Under the pieces are notes generated by a model, which was not told the DNA's origin, did no database searches, and worked only from the letters and a program-made list of their open reading frames with translations. A program made the position numbers and the translations under genes. 64,000 nt of DNA from Metellina segmentata (Eukaryota > Arthropoda > Arachnida > Araneae > Tetragnathidae), in the NCBI GenBank assembly GCA_947359465.1, contig OX375876.1, positions 68,392,998-68,456,997 on the forward strand, given 5' to 3'. Positions 39,870 through 53,190 of this stretch are shown here, one piece after another (the stretch's first letter is position 1; every line of letters starts with the position of its first letter).

Positions 39870-40931
39870 ATGCCCGATAAGTGTGTTGTCCCATTTTGCA
39901 GTGGTAGTAATAAGTCTGAAGATATAAAAAAAACTGTTTAAAAGTTTCAAACAGACGCAAGTTTACTAAAGAAATGGCTGACAGCGATTCATGGAATCTT
40001 ATTGTGGAAAACAATTATCGGGTAAGTAATTCAATTCATATTGCTTTTTGAAACTTATTTTTAATTTCCTAACGATTAAAACAAATAAACATTAATAAAA
40101 GTATATATTGGACTTATTAATTATTATTTAATTATTGACATTAAATATGGAAATTATGTGACAGTAAAATTAAATAATCATTTGCTCAATTACTATACTT
40201 AATACTTATCTCATGTGTACACAAATAATACAAATATATACCTGTACAAAATAAAAAATAATATAATTTAATAGTTTGAGTTTAAATTAAATAATCATTT
40301 GCTCAATTACTATACTTAATACTTATCATGTGTACACAAATAATACAAATATATACCTGTACAAAATAAAAAATAATATAATTTAATAGTTTGAGTTAAT
40401 TTTATCATTTAAATACAATAATTTTAAACAAATAATAACAACTCTATTTTGAATTACGCTTACAAATTTAAGTAACAATGTATAGTTAAAATTATTTTGC
40501 TAAGAAGTAGTATATATCATTAATAGTAATTTTTTTAAAACAACTCGATACTGCTATTATATTGAAATGCAAGTAAATTTGATGAGAAACATTGATTTGT
40601 GAAGTATTTTAATTCCATTTTTTAGGAAAGAACAAGAAACATTATCTACAGCTATAGCAGAGAGTTTAGAAGTTGCTGAGGTCTATAAATCAAAGTTCAA
40701 CTTCAATTGTTTTACAGAACATCATTTTGTGCATCTCAAAGCAGCTTGGATAAATATTCGACTCTTTTGGATATGAAAAGTGACATTATCTTTGCACACA
40801 TTGAACTGCCACATCCAAAAACAATTTCTTCTGTCTGTATTAAAAGTGATTTGGAAATAACAGAACTTTATAAGAATACAAAATTAAAAGATTTAGGTAA
40901 TCACAAGTTTACCTCTATTGTCCACGATTAA
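39870..40931 (+). pseudogene. THAP zinc-finger protein of the transposon, two exons, broken
   Basis: Exon 1 (39870-40021) reads MPDKCVVPFCSGSNKSED, has an in-frame TAA where THAP proteins have the start of the KFP-like strand, then continues KFQTDASLLKKWLTAIHG. This is a THAP C-x4-C start and the conserved Trp region. It ends at a gtaagt donor. A second exon after ttttttag (40625) reads EQETLSTAIAES, then SKFNFNCFTEHHF, supplying the C-x3-H pair of the C2CH zinc finger. The downstream reading frame is uncertain and includes frame changes near 40760. Conserved THAP order, but not functional as it stands. Confidence 0.65.
40167..40400. repeat. Tandem duplication, 118-bp unit, 2 copies
   Basis: Units start at 40167 and 40285 and are almost identical (aattaaataatcatttgctc ... 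aatagtttgagt). They differ by a few bases near tatctcatgtg / tatcatgtg. They lie in the THAP transposon's intron, so the duplication arose after insertion or in the source element. Confidence 0.92.
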
Positions 40932-42732
40932 AATTCTGTTTACGAAATATATGTGGTAACACCTCATTCGGAACTGTAAAACAATTGCACTTACTTCATG
41001 TTCTTTTCTGTAATCTCACCTAATATTTCATGCTCTTAATCGTATCAGAATTCATGCATTGTCATCTATCGATGTTCATTTACTAGAATAAGTAGCAGTT
41101 AGAATACAAGAACAACTGTTCTTGTAACCTGAATGAATATTGGGTGCGATTACAGAAAAGAAAAGAAATTAAAATAATACAATTATTTTACAATTAGGAA
41201 TATCTTTCTAAAATTTTATGTTTATTACATCTAATTCTGGGAATTGTATTATATTCAATATTAAAAAAATAGCAGTGTTCATTCGGTGAATCTATATTGA
41301 CTGTAAACAAACATTTAGAATTTAGTGGAGATTATATAGTAATTAAAAATTTAGATCGAATTTCACTATACTTCATCCTGATGTGTTTTGCATGATAGCT
41401 CATAATTATCTTGTTTTATTAAAATTATCGGGTGAATATGAAAATGAATTTTTAAAAGTTGATAATCAACAGTTATTTGTACTTCATAATTCGTTAAATA
41501 CTGTATCACCTAAAGAAATATATTCAGACTTAATGATTGTCCACAAAATTATAAAGCTGACCATGTCACGAAACATATTATTTGGGCATCAACCAATATA
41601 TTATTATAAAATTTTGTAAAGTAAAAATTGTGTGTGATCTATTGGATGCAAAACGTAAATCAAAAGTAGAATCAAAGCGTGAAAACTGCAAACACTTACA
41701 AATTGAAAATATTAGTCTTGGTATTTCTATCTCGTTATTTCCTGATAAAGATATTGGAATCACTCATTGTTTTGTATCATTTTGTTATATGATAGAATGT
41801 AGTTTTTACATTTACCTGAAAGTCGAGCATAAATTACCATGTGATGTTTAGTGGATATGTAATATTTAGTGGGAGTCATATATATATTCAGCTCTTGTTT
41901 AAAGAACAATAAATCAAAATTAAATTGCAGATAATAAACCTTTATTCTGATACATTCGTTTATTAGAAAATTCTTTTTATAGATCTAATATTTGCAGTGG
42001 AATATATGCACAAATTACGCATGGTATAAAGAACAAAAAATTAAATGTGTCAAACTGTAAGAAGTTGTTTTTAATTAGTTTAGTAACATTATTGTATTTA
42101 AAATTGTGAAAAAAAAATTAAGCTTATTTTCTGTTCAAAGCATTTTTCTAATTCATTGTCATGTCTTATATAATTATGTATTACATATGTCATGTGTTTA
42201 ACTTATACTCATGAATTATACTGATTAAATATAAATATTGATGATATGCTATGTGATTTGTAGTATTTGATATGAATACTCATGTATTAATTTCTTGTTA
42301 AAAGGATGATAAAAATATTATAACTATAAGTAAAAATTGATTATTTGTCATTCATTTTGAAAATAAAGCCTCTGAATAATTTTTATACTGATTATACCAA
42401 TAACAAAGCATTATTATTATAATTTTAAGAAGAAAAATGGGACATGTGCATTAATTTTAAATTATAAAATAAAAAAATTCAATAATTTCATTTCAACAGT
42501 TACATTTTATGAGCTGTGATATATTTAAAAAATTTGTAGATTTTAAAAAAGCAAGCGATTTTTTAACTACGTAAATTCTGAATATTTTGTTGATTTAAAC
42601 ACGGGAATACATCCCTAGACTTTAAGAAAATAAACAAACGTGCAGTGTAATAATCGTGGAGATCGTTGGACTACATCCATGACGTCACAGAATCGTGGTA
42701 TGGTCTTTTGTTATAGGAGGCGTTGATTTATC

Positions 42733-43222
42733 TCCATTGATTATGCTGGTGAGTTAGGCCACTCTTGCTTTGATAGCCTCATATATCACCAATTGCACTG
42801 TAGGAATGTAATAGTGGTCGACAGATTTTGGTTAGTTAATGGCAAATTTTAGGAGTCCCCGACTTTTTGTTTCTGGCATTTGGACACTGGGATGTAATTT
42901 ATTCATACTGTGATGTTCCAAACTAGGGAAGGAATTGCTTTAACATTTTGGTTTATTGACGAGCACGTGTAACACAGGTCATACACTTCCGGTGTTCACA
43001 AGATTTGTTTTCGTTTCCCCCGAGAAATTCAAACTCCCTCTTCTTATCGGCTTCATCCCCTAGAAAACCCAGCTTCCTAATCACTGCTCGGACCGATGCC
43101 AACAAGTCCTCTCATCACATGGTAAATTAGTGTCATAGTTAAACCACATCCCAAAGTCTTTAATCACAGGGGCATGTCCTGCTATTTTGTATTGGTTGAC
43201 GTGCACACAACACAAAATAAAA
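42733..43222. other. Spacer before the 170-bp satellite
   Basis: Two diverged copies of a ggtttattgacgagcacgtg..aacacag / tattggttgacgtgcacacaacaca block lie about 235 bp apart (42955, 43190), suggesting an older repeat layer. No gene is seen. Confidence 0.35.
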
Positions 43223-43439
43223 GTCCAGTTCTTATGGAATTAATTTTTATTTGGTTTGATCAGTGCTTGATGTTAGTAGTTGTTGGAATCAATGATAAGA
43301 AAACGGACTCTTGATGGCATTTTCAGATAGTTTTTTGTTGGAATATCTATTAAACCTTTTGCCTCAACTTGCAGTTTTCATTTACAACTTCCAGTTCTGA
43401 TTGAATTAATTTTTATTTGGTTTGATCAGTGCTTGACGC

Positions 43440-44650
43440 AAGGCTTTCAATTTTCTATTCATGAATGGATGATTTATTGTTTTGGCGTTTTGTGGCACAA
43501 GGAGCCCATATTTAGCCAAGCTGTGACACACGAAATAGCGTCAAATATAAAATGTCGTGAAAGTGGGGGGAAATTGGAAAAGTATTGGGGAACCGAACAG
43601 TCATCACGGTCATTGCGATACATGTTATCATTACTATGAGTATTTATTCAATGCTTATTCACCTTGCCGATTCATGAAGCGACTTTGTAATATTTCAACC
43701 AAAAATTTTAAATTATTCGGATCTATACAGATGTGCATAATCTTTCGATTTTGAAAGAATGCCAGCCAAAAATCATTTACACTCAACCATTCTCAATCCC
43801 GCCCTCACTTGGAAAATAATTTCTTTCACGACTTCTCGCAAAATGTATAACCCATACCCACCCTCAATTTCTAACTCCAAGACCCACACATTCATTCATA
43901 ACCCACTAGACTCAGCAGCAACAACCGGCGCATTCCAAACCCACTCCGATCCCTGCACCATAATTCCTCGTGAGTTAATAAGGACATCTCCGCGACTCCG
44001 GCATACATCCCATTCAAAACGCCGCCCAAAGTTTTTGAATCAGGAAAAAAAGCGGAAAACGATCACAAACACGGCGACAAACGTCAAGTGGCGAAGATAA
44101 ATCCTTCTCCCATCCAAAGCAGCAAAGTGGAAATGTTTTAAAAGTAGGAACAGCAATAAAACGCCCTGTGCACAGTTCACGGGTTCCTCCACCACCACAA
44201 CCTCTGCAGAGGCCCGCTCCCGGTCTGAAGTGCAGGAAATTGGAAACTGTTTAAGGAGTCTTGTCTATCCCATTCCTGGAAGCCGGGGCACGGGAATGGG
44301 CGAGGCGGGAAATGAGTCCGGGATGTTCTTAAGAGGGCTGAGATCTGAGAAATTGCTCCCACCGAAGAGAACAAGAAACTCTCCCATTTTGATTCACTTT
44401 CCGTGTTCCGTTGTTAATGTCTTGTGTCTCCTCAATTCCTCTCGCTCGTCCTTTTCCCGCCGAAGCTAAGTACTTCGAATTTTAATTGGAAAACTCCGAC
44501 CTTCGCTAATGAGGTAAAGTTGGATCGGAGTCCCTCTTTTACATCGCGTTTCATTCTGGGACCGCCCTTTCCCCCTTTCTACGTCTTCGAGGCGGTCGGG
44601 ATGGTGATATTTATGTCCCGGACGTGTGTATGCCCCGGTTGGATATGAGG
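43440..44650. other. Unidentified 1.2-kb segment of higher GC inside the satellite
   Basis: The satellite stops in mid-unit (gatcagtgcttgacg) and resumes in mid-unit (cagttttcatttcg) about 1.2 kb later. The second half is visibly richer in G and C than all neighbours. Open frames at 43759-44100 (+), 44230-44469 (+) and 44177-44374 (-) show no domain and I do not call them genes. No terminal repeats or target duplication are visible. Confidence 0.45.
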
Positions 44651-45591
44651 TGGAAAAGTTCTCAGTTTTCATTTCGTATTTCCAGTTCTTATGGAATTAA
44701 TTTTTATTTGGTTTGATCAGTGCTTGATGTTAGTAGTTGTTGGAATCAATGATAGAAAACGCAATCTTGATGGCATTTTCAGATAGTTTTTTGTTGGAAT
44801 ATCTATTAAACCTTTCGCCTCAACTTTCAGTTTTCATTTACTACTTCCAGTTCTGATGGAATTAATCTTTGTTTTGATCAATGCTTGATGCAACTATTTC
44901 TTGAAATCAATGATACCAAAGAGACTCTCCATAACACCGATTATTGGACAGATTCAGATTTTTTTTTGCAACATCTGGTTATAATATGAAGTGGAATATA
45001 AATTGAAACTTTCACCTCGTTTTACAGTTTTTGACTCATACTTCCAGTCCTTATGGACTGAATCTTTATTTGGTTGGATCCGTCTTTGATGTAAGTAGTG
45101 GTTGAAATCAGTCATACAAAAGGAATCGAAACGGAGTCTTGATGATATTCAGATACTTTTTTGTAAGAATATCTATTGAACCCTCCGTCTCCTCTTGCAA
45201 TTTTCACTTCATACTTCCAGATCTTACAGCATCAACCTTATTTGGTTTGATCGCAGTGCTTGATGTAAATAGTTGTTGGAATCGATGGTACAAAAGGAAT
45301 TGAAACGGATGCTTGATGGTATTCAGATATTATTTGTTGAAATATCTGGTTATAAATGGAAGAGAAATATCTTTGAACCTTTCGCCCTCGTCTTGCAGTT
45401 TTCTTTTCGTGCCTCTAGTTTTTATGAATTTTTTTGCTTGGTTTGATCAGTGTTTAATGTCGGCGTTGGAATTAATGATACAAAATGAATCGAAACGGAT
45501 TTTTGATGATATTCATATGTTTTTTGTTCAAATATCTATTGAACCTTTCGTCTCGTCTTGCAATTTACATTTCGTGCTTCCAGTTATAATA

Positions 45592-47084
45592 CACTGGTGT
45601 AAGAAATTAAGAGAATTTCCAGACTTGGTCGATTATCTCTAGAACTACTGTACCAATTTCAATGAAATTTGATATGTACATACATTGATACAATACAAAA
45701 CAAATAACCACTCAATAATTGTAATACACACGCATGATCGAGTGTAACACTCGTTGGAGTCGAAAGGTATGAAACAGCGGTTGCAGAATAAACAATAAAA
45801 TGGGTTAATAGGGGGTATGGCCCCCTCTTACAGATATACAGATCTCGCAGCGTGATTTCATACTTGAAATAAGGCAGTTCATCATTTCCTGTGGCAATTG
45901 GTCCCACGCGTTCAGATGGTTTTCGGAGGGGGATTGCGAGTTGCAATTGCCGTCCCCAGAGCGTCTCAGACATGCTCTATAGGGTTAAGGTCTGGAGATC
46001 TGGCTGGCCAATCCTTCCCTGCGAATATCCGCACTCTCTAGAAATTCGTCGACCAGAAGAGCTCTATGTGGCCTCGCGTTTTAGTCCATTAAAATGAACT
46101 CAGAGCCAACTGCACCCCTGAAAAGGCGAACATAGGGCTCTAAGACCTTATCCATATACCTCACACCAGTTACACTGCCTCTTTCAAAGACATGGAGAGG
46201 TGTGCTGCCCTCCAACATGATGCCTGCCCAGACCATTAAACCTCCCCCGCCATAATGGTCGATTTCGCGGACATTGGAGGGTAGGTAGCGGGTTCCTGGC
46301 TCTCTCCATATTAACGTACGGCGAGAATAGGTGTTTAGGCTGAACCGGGACTATCAGTGAAGAGAACGGTCGCCTATTGATCCATACTCCAATCTCTATT
46401 CTCTCTGCACCATGATAAACGGATTCTCCTGTTCGTAGAAGTGAGCGGAACGCAAACAGCAGGTCTTCTTGTGAACAACCCTCTCTCATGAAGTCTTTTG
46501 GAAATAGTCACCCTTGATACACGGATTCCTGTTGCTCCATACAAGTCACGAGAGAGCTGAAAAGCTGTAGCACTCCTGTTACGCCTCGCTATAATCGACA
46601 AATGGCGATCTTCTCTGTCCATCGTGGCTCTTGAACGACCTTGCCCAGCCTTTCTCTCGATGGATCCGGTATCCTGGAACTGTTTCCATAAGTTAAACAC
46701 AACGCTGGGCGTTAAATTGAACTCTCTACAAATTTGGACTTGAGATTGGCCTGCTTCTAGCCTCCCCACAATTCGCCACCTCATTCTATCGTCTAAACGT
46801 TGGTGGTTACTCATTTTTACTGTTACAAATTGAAATTAACCGATTGCTTCAAAATAACACCAAGAAATTCGCCGAGGTGTGCTAACGAACGAAATTCGTC
46901 TTAACTTACGCGTGCTTATAAAGCCTGTTTCTCTACTGGCTCCGTCTACACACAAGTGTAAGCTTACGTATTTGACGTACAAGATTTAAATTTGTGTCTA
47001 GAAGCAGTGGTTTTATATTCAGTTCAGTTCTTTTCATGAAATTCGATAAAAATATGCTAATTCTCTTAATTTATTTCACCAGTG
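45592..47084 (-). mobile_element. Tc1-like transposon, nearly full length (1,493 bp)
   Basis: Inverted ends CACTGGTGTAAGAAATTAAG and, reversed, CACTGGTGAAATAAATTAAG, followed by AGAATT in both. Both abut TA. It carries one transposase pseudogene on the minus strand and is inserted in the 170-bp satellite at 45577. Confidence 0.93.
45780..46814 (-). pseudogene. Tc1-like transposase, full-length but inactivated
   Basis: The gene starts at ATG 46814 (minus) and reads MSNHQRLDDRMRWRIVGRLE, then AGQSQVQICREFNLTPSVVF, a paired-like helix-turn-helix. A second such domain ends in RVTISKRLHERGLFTRRPAV. A frameshift near 46375-46490 breaks the link to the catalytic core. There the first Asp region reads VLFTDSPGS. 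The second reads MD*NARPHRA, with a stop codon at the position of the catalytic Asp next to NARPH. The third reads SPDLNPIEHV*DALG, keeping the Glu but with the Trp changed to a stop. The C-terminus ends RCEICISVRGGHTPY, as in other Tc1 proteins. This family differs from the Tc1 at 10418-11416 and 54464. Confidence 0.92.
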
Positions 47085-47340
47085 TAGTATATATCTTCAT
47101 TTGGTTTGATCAGTGCTTGATGTAAGTAGTTGGAATCCATGATACAATTTGAATTGAAACGGATTATGGGAGATATTTTTCCTTGTAATGATATCTATGT
47201 TGTATAAGGCGGGATATCAGTTAAACCTATATCCATATCTTGTAGTTTGCATTTCGTACCTCCAGCTTTTACAAAATTAATATTCTTTTGGTTTGACCAG
47301 TGTTTGATGTCGGTAGTTGTTGGAATCAATGATGCAAAAT

Positions 47341-48836
47341 TAGAAGAAAAGGATTCAGAAAGCGTATAGGAAACACTTATCGACGCAGAAACCCTATCCT
47401 ACAAAACATTTGGCTTGACAAAAAATACCTCTCATAAGTTAAAAGAATTCTAGGAAAGATGTTATTAATGAAGGTTGAAATTGGCTTGAAGGCGGGCAGG
47501 TAAGTCTGCTTTGTTGCTCAACGGATATATCCTATGCGTGTGAATCCCGCAGATGGTTAATTTATAAGCAATTCAGTTATGACAAAGAAATTTTTGAAGG
47601 CGCCTCTTATCAGGATAACAGCAAATGAGCATTTTAACAACTGTACCAAAACATTATTCGAAGGTTTTGGCAAAATAAGAATGGTGCCACATACGGGCAG
47701 AAATTTTATTTTGCATTTGGTGTTACATTTTGTTCCGCCTGAATTACGATCAGAGTAGGATGAATTCACCCCGCTCACATTATATCAACCCAAAATCGCA
47801 TCGCTTATTCAACGCACATAAAACCCCCGGTTTCCACGACGAAATCCCAAACACACCTCAAAATTCATTGTTTCAGTTCCAAAACGATGGACGTGAGCGT
47901 CACTGCCATCTCTCTCTGAAAGGAAAAAAAAACACACCTAGCCTGAGTTGCTCCAGCGAGGGGCAATAATATAAGGAAATCGACACCCATCTATATACGA
48001 GGGCCCAAACCGACAAAAAATACAAAAAAGATCCCCGCAACGTTTCAATTTTTCTCGCCCAGAATAAACCATTAAAGTGGCTCCCCCCTTCCAGTTTATA
48101 TATTCCCCAAGGTCTCTGCAAACTCCCCAGTAAAATGGATTCCGGATCGGTTTCCTTTAAAAATACTAAGTCAAGAAAACGGACAAGGCTCCATGGGTTG
48201 AGTGGTATAGGGAAAGAACCCCTTACTGTTATTTAATCTGAAGTCATTTTGCATGACTAGCTGCCACACGGTCATCAGTTCCAGTGCGGGCGGCAACAGT
48301 GGATGTCAAACCTATTGCTTTTCGCTATATTTCCCGTGACGGCTTGACGACTTTAGGTCGTTACTGTAAGTTTGCTCAGTCGATCGCTTCAAAGACAGCT
48401 AAAGGGTTTCGTTTTTTTTTTTTTGTAGCATTATTATTTTGGGGCTGTTTTTTGAGTCGTTAATGTTTCTGTTGGGATTGTATGTAAAACGGCGTCGTGA
48501 GGGATTGTTTGTGTGGTTAATGGATCGAGGGGGTCAATTCAGAGGTATTGATCGGTTGTCGTTTGAATGTTTTGGGAAGAGTAATTTGAATTGTTGATTC
48601 TGGAGCATTCCATTGAAATTCTAAGTGGTCATTCGTTTGGACGCTTGAAGGATGTTTTTATAAACACTTTGAAGGAAAAGTTTGAAGAAAGATTTATGTT
48701 CGTTTCTTGTTTGAGGGAAATGGTTGGTTGGGGTTTTATGAAGCAAGGACCATATTTGGCCATTGAGGGAAATGACTCGTTCTGAAAGTTTTAATTTAAC
48801 AAAACGTACTTTCTCGAGTTGAATTGGGCATTGCAA
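47341..48836. other. Spacer with GC-richer stretch, no supported gene
   Basis: 47755-48130 is a C-rich stretch similar in character to 43960-44640. 47500-47550 and 48195-48300 have weak tRNA-like looks (ttgagtggtatagg, cagttccagtg), too weak to call. The open frame at 48591-48785 is not recognised, though its agcaaggaccatatttggcc resembles 43498-43520 (acaaggagcccatatttagcc), which hints at an old duplication. Confidence 0.3.
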
Positions 48837-49560
48837 GATTCAACTTTGGATGTTCATATTCCATTTTCAAAATGAAATTGATTTGTCTCTGTGTAATATG
48901 CTTGTTTATTTGGTTCTTTACATGCCGTACTCACATACGGGAATAACAATTAAATTGTTTGCAAACATTATTTTTTATTCTGTATTTAGTTCTCGGGATA
49001 CATCATTTACGAATTTGCAGTTAAATTTCAGTTAGTAGTTGTGCATATGGGTTTTTATTTACTTAATAAGAGGACGTGACTTTATCAAAAAATTTTCTGG
49101 AATTTATTCACGTAAAAGTTTTACCTGTCTTGACTGATAAAATTTGAAAATCACTTTATCGAGGGTTCAAATGTTTTTTGGCACAAGAAAATTGTTTGAT
49201 TCAAATTTTCCGAATATGGTATTGTTTGATTCAACTTTTGATATTCAGATTCCATTTCCAAAATGAAATTCATTTGCCCTTCGTGTAATAGGCTTTTTTA
49301 TTTGGTTGTTTAAACGTCGTATTCCCATAAATGAATAACAGTTTAATTATTTACAAACACAAAAGGATGATTATATAGTATTCGGGAATATATAATTTAC
49401 TAATTAGCAGTTAGTTTCAGACTGCAATTTTTCATCTTTGTGATCTTATTTGCGTTTTAAGAGGACGTGATTTCATTAAGATGTTAATGGGATTCATTCA
49501 TATACAGTTTTTACATGTCTTAACGTATTTAAAATTTAAAATTTGCGAATTCATTTTTTA
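48837..49560. repeat. Diverged tandem duplication, about 390-bp unit, 2 copies
   Basis: Blocks gattcaactttggatgttca, aaaatgaaattgatttg, gtgtaatatgcttgtttattt, cgggaataacaattaaat, aatttgcagttaaatttcag and ataagaggacgtga recur in order 391 bp later with moderate divergence. Confidence 0.88.
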
Positions 49561-50005
49561 AGATGTGACGTAGTGTTTCCAATCCGAAGTGTCGAGGTAC
49601 ACGGTGCGGCGCGAAAGGACTAGAAGTGTGCCGCTAAAAATTAAAGCGCTAAGTCCTGATTAAGGGGCGACTGCATCGAAGGGCTAGACGCCGAGTGGTT
49701 CCCTTTTCGTTTTATATATCTTTTATATCTTCGTACTTATGAAGGCGACCTTCCAGAATGTCAGGTGCCATTCATTCTATTGCTTTCTCTCTCACATTTT
49801 GCATTTACGACTCAAATTCAAACTCAAAGTTCTTTCATGAGATCAGCCACAATAATATATAATCGAGCTCTATAAGCAAGTTAGTTACTAAGTCGCAAAA
49901 TTGATAGGTAAAGCAAAAAGCCTCACACAATTGCCGTAACACATTTAACCAGCTTACGTGTAAATTGTGAAAATTGCTTGGAATCGATGAAGTTAAAAGA
50001 AATTG
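49561..50005. other. Unassigned stretch with a short GC-rich segment
   Basis: 49590-49700 (ggtgcggcgcgaaagg ... ctagacgccgagtgg) is GC-richer and has no recognised identity. It could be a repeat end; I see no RNA-gene consensus in it. Confidence 0.25.
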
Positions 50006-50009
50006 ATGA

Positions 50010-51110
50010 AGCACCGCTTTAAAATAATACGATCAGCAGACGCATTGAAGACATGTCGATTAGAATAGAAGGAACACTAATCCAGTAAATTTATGACGAA
50101 ATTTTCCCTGCAGGTGGATAAATCAACAGATGTTAGCAAGCGTTGTCAGCTAATTGCAGTTCTTCGAATTCCTGAAGAGAAAGGGCTGAAAGAACATTAT
50201 TTATTCAACAAAAAACTTCAGACGCAAACAACTGGGAACAAAATCTTTAAAGTGATCAATGAATAATTTGATGCAAATAAAAGTACATGGAAAAATTTTG
50301 CAAGTTTATGTACTGATGGCGTGACTGCAATAACAGGAAGGGTCATAGGCATGGAGTTGGAAGTTCGGTCTGAAAACCATGTTGTTCCAATAATACACTG
50401 CTTTATTCATATAGAGAAGTTCTCATATCAAGTAGTTTACTTCCAGAATTAAAGAAGTCCACACTTTGTGACATTATAAAAATGGCATATGTTGTCAAAT
50501 GTAATGTGATCATCGTGTCTTTTTTCAATTTTATGTGCTAAAATTGGATCAGAGTATCAATCTCTGTTGCTTCATAATGAAGTTAGTTGGGGGGAGTCTG
50601 TCGAGAGGGAGAGTTCGGATCAGAGTTCATGAGTTGAAATAGGAATTTAAAGAATTTTTTGAGGGTAGCTCTCATGTTTTCAGCTAAGTTAGAAGACAAT
50701 TACGCATTGCAGAAAAAAATGGCCTACTTAGCTAACCTATTTGAATATCGAAATGAAGTGAATCGAAAAATGCAAGGATCGTTTGAGAATATATTAACTT
50801 GCGCTGACAAGATTATTAGATTCTAAAACAAAATTCAACTTTGGAAAATGACTGGTGAAAAATGGTACAGTTGAAATGTTTAGTCAGTGTTGTAGTTCGA
50901 ATCCTAAAAAAAGAAGGATATTTCATTATCTTAATTCTGGGTGACAGCAGAAAAAAGTTTCCATCCATCGGCGAAAAAGCTATAAACTTTATTTTACCAT
51001 TTGCTACAACATACATGTGTGAACAGTTTCTCTTCTAAGCTCAATATCAAGAACTTCAAGAGATCATCATTGAAAAGTCGTGACAATGAATTGCGTGTAC
51101 TCTCTACAAC
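50010..51110 (+). pseudogene. hAT transposase pseudogene (ZBED5/SCAND3-like)
   Basis: Start region: NTISRRIEDMSIRIEGTLI. After a frameshift: FSLQVDKSTDVSKRCQLIAV, the block with the first catalytic Asp. Then FASLCTDGVTAITGR with the second Asp, followed by VVPIIHCFIH. Further on come LEDNYALQKKMAYLANLFEY, NEVNRKMQGSFENILTCADK and FILPFATTYMCEQF, the dimerisation end. Several stops (one after KVINE) and frame changes are present. It belongs to the same broad group as the fragment at 8722-9220 but reads on the other strand. Confidence 0.85.
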
Positions 51111-52289
51111 TCTTTCAACCATACAACAACAACAGTACAACTCTTTCGACCATAGAACCAGATGTAAAATATTGTGTTCACAAAAACAAAACCAAGTATC
51201 ACACTGAAATAAGAAGTACTGTGGCTTAAGAATACTGTAGGTTTTGATATTAATACTTAAAATATTTATTTTGTCATTAAATTATTATTATTATTAGCAT
51301 ATATTTATACATAGTCAGTAATTCTATAGTGTATAATTAATTTTACTTTTGTTTTATCGCGTCATAATTTTTATTAAACAAGTGTTCTAAAAATTGAAAT
51401 CACAGTTTCACTCAGTCAAATCTGAATAGTTCATAGATGCGATGTAAAATCTATACCAAATTATCAATCACTGGGAATTGAGGATTAGGTTTCGTTCCAT
51501 TTGTTTCGTTTATTTCACGCTTATAACAGTGTAAGACTTGTATGAAACTAATGTATAGCTTCAATGTTTATGTATTCGAAAGATAGATATTAATAACTGA
51601 ATCTCACTAGTATTAAATAGAAGAAATTTATCATGTTAATAGAAAAAATGTTTTTCTATAGTGTGTCCCGGAAATTATATACGCTTGTGAGGTGCGCCAT
51701 AAAACTGTACTTGTTAACTGCGCAGTGACGAGTAAAAGGTTAGAAGAACTAATGTGACGAATATTACGTATATTGAAAGTACAGGGTGCCCCATAAATTT
51801 TTAAACTTTTGAAAAGAATATAAAATTAATAAATTGGAGTATTATCGAGTGGTTTTTCAAAACGAATGTCTACGTGTAATTTTTTTACAAGAAATATTTG
51901 GTTCAAATGTTTATCAATAGATAGCGCTGTACAAGTTAAATAATTCCTTAGAAAAGGAAAATGTAAAGCTGGCAGCTTATATACTATCGACAGTTACATT
52001 ATCAATAGTTGGTACGAATAAAAAAATTTGCGTTTGTTTGACTAAATGTTGTCGTTGGTGTATAAAGATGCTCTGGTGAAATTGTTTTATCTCAGCAGGT
52101 ACACTGACAAATCACATTCAAAGAAATAACGAAACTTCCTTATTCTCTTCTGAAAGAAAGAATAATATCCAGGAAAATAATACTTTTGTCCCTCCAGAAA
52201 TGAATGATCTGAAACCCTAGAAACGATAATGTGATTAATTTAATCTACTAAAGCGAAACTAAATATTAATTTATTATTTAAAACCCCCG

Positions 52290-52290
<1 letters not shown>
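51111..52290. other. Unassigned DNA with two mariner-like outer ends
   Basis: tatagtgtgtcccggaaatt (51658) and tacagggtgccccataaatt (51780) both look like Tc1/mariner-type outer ends next to TA. No matching opposite ends were found, so these may be truncated elements. No coding content. Confidence 0.35.

Positions 52291-53190
<900 letters not shown>

Larger units (their letters stand above)
39546..42725 (+). mobile_element. THAP-domain DNA transposon, P-superfamily-like (3,180 bp)
   Basis: Inverted ends CAACGCCTCCTATAAC are perfect for 16 bp; similarity then runs on (AAAG) with mismatches. ATTTATC flanks both ends (39539-39545 and 42726-42732), a 7-bp target duplication. An internal THAP zinc finger is split over two exons (separate entry). 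THAP DNA binding with 7-8-bp duplications points to the P superfamily. I cannot identify the catalytic domain; frames at 41383-41619 and 41582-41851 may be worn pieces of it but carry no motif I recognise. Confidence 0.75.
43223..47340. repeat. Satellite, units about 165-200 bp, about 9 units, twice interrupted
   Basis: Each unit contains cttccagttcttatggaatt, ttatttggtttgatcagtgc, gttggaatcaatgatacaaa, ttgatggcattttcagatag and tatctattaaacctttcgcc blocks. Starts lie at about 43223, 43387, 44682, 44844, 45041, 45214, 45412, 45577 and 47259. The unit at 45577 is split by the Tc1 element and resumes at 47087. Two interruptions occur: 43440-44650 (unidentified, GC-richer) and 45592-47084 (Tc1). 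Units are far more diverged than those of the 83-bp satellite. Confidence 0.88.

Noticed and set aside
43759..44100. 113-codon basic, Ser/Thr/Pro-rich frame
   Set aside because: No domain, no splice context, and it lies in an unidentified insert of a satellite. Composition alone explains its length.
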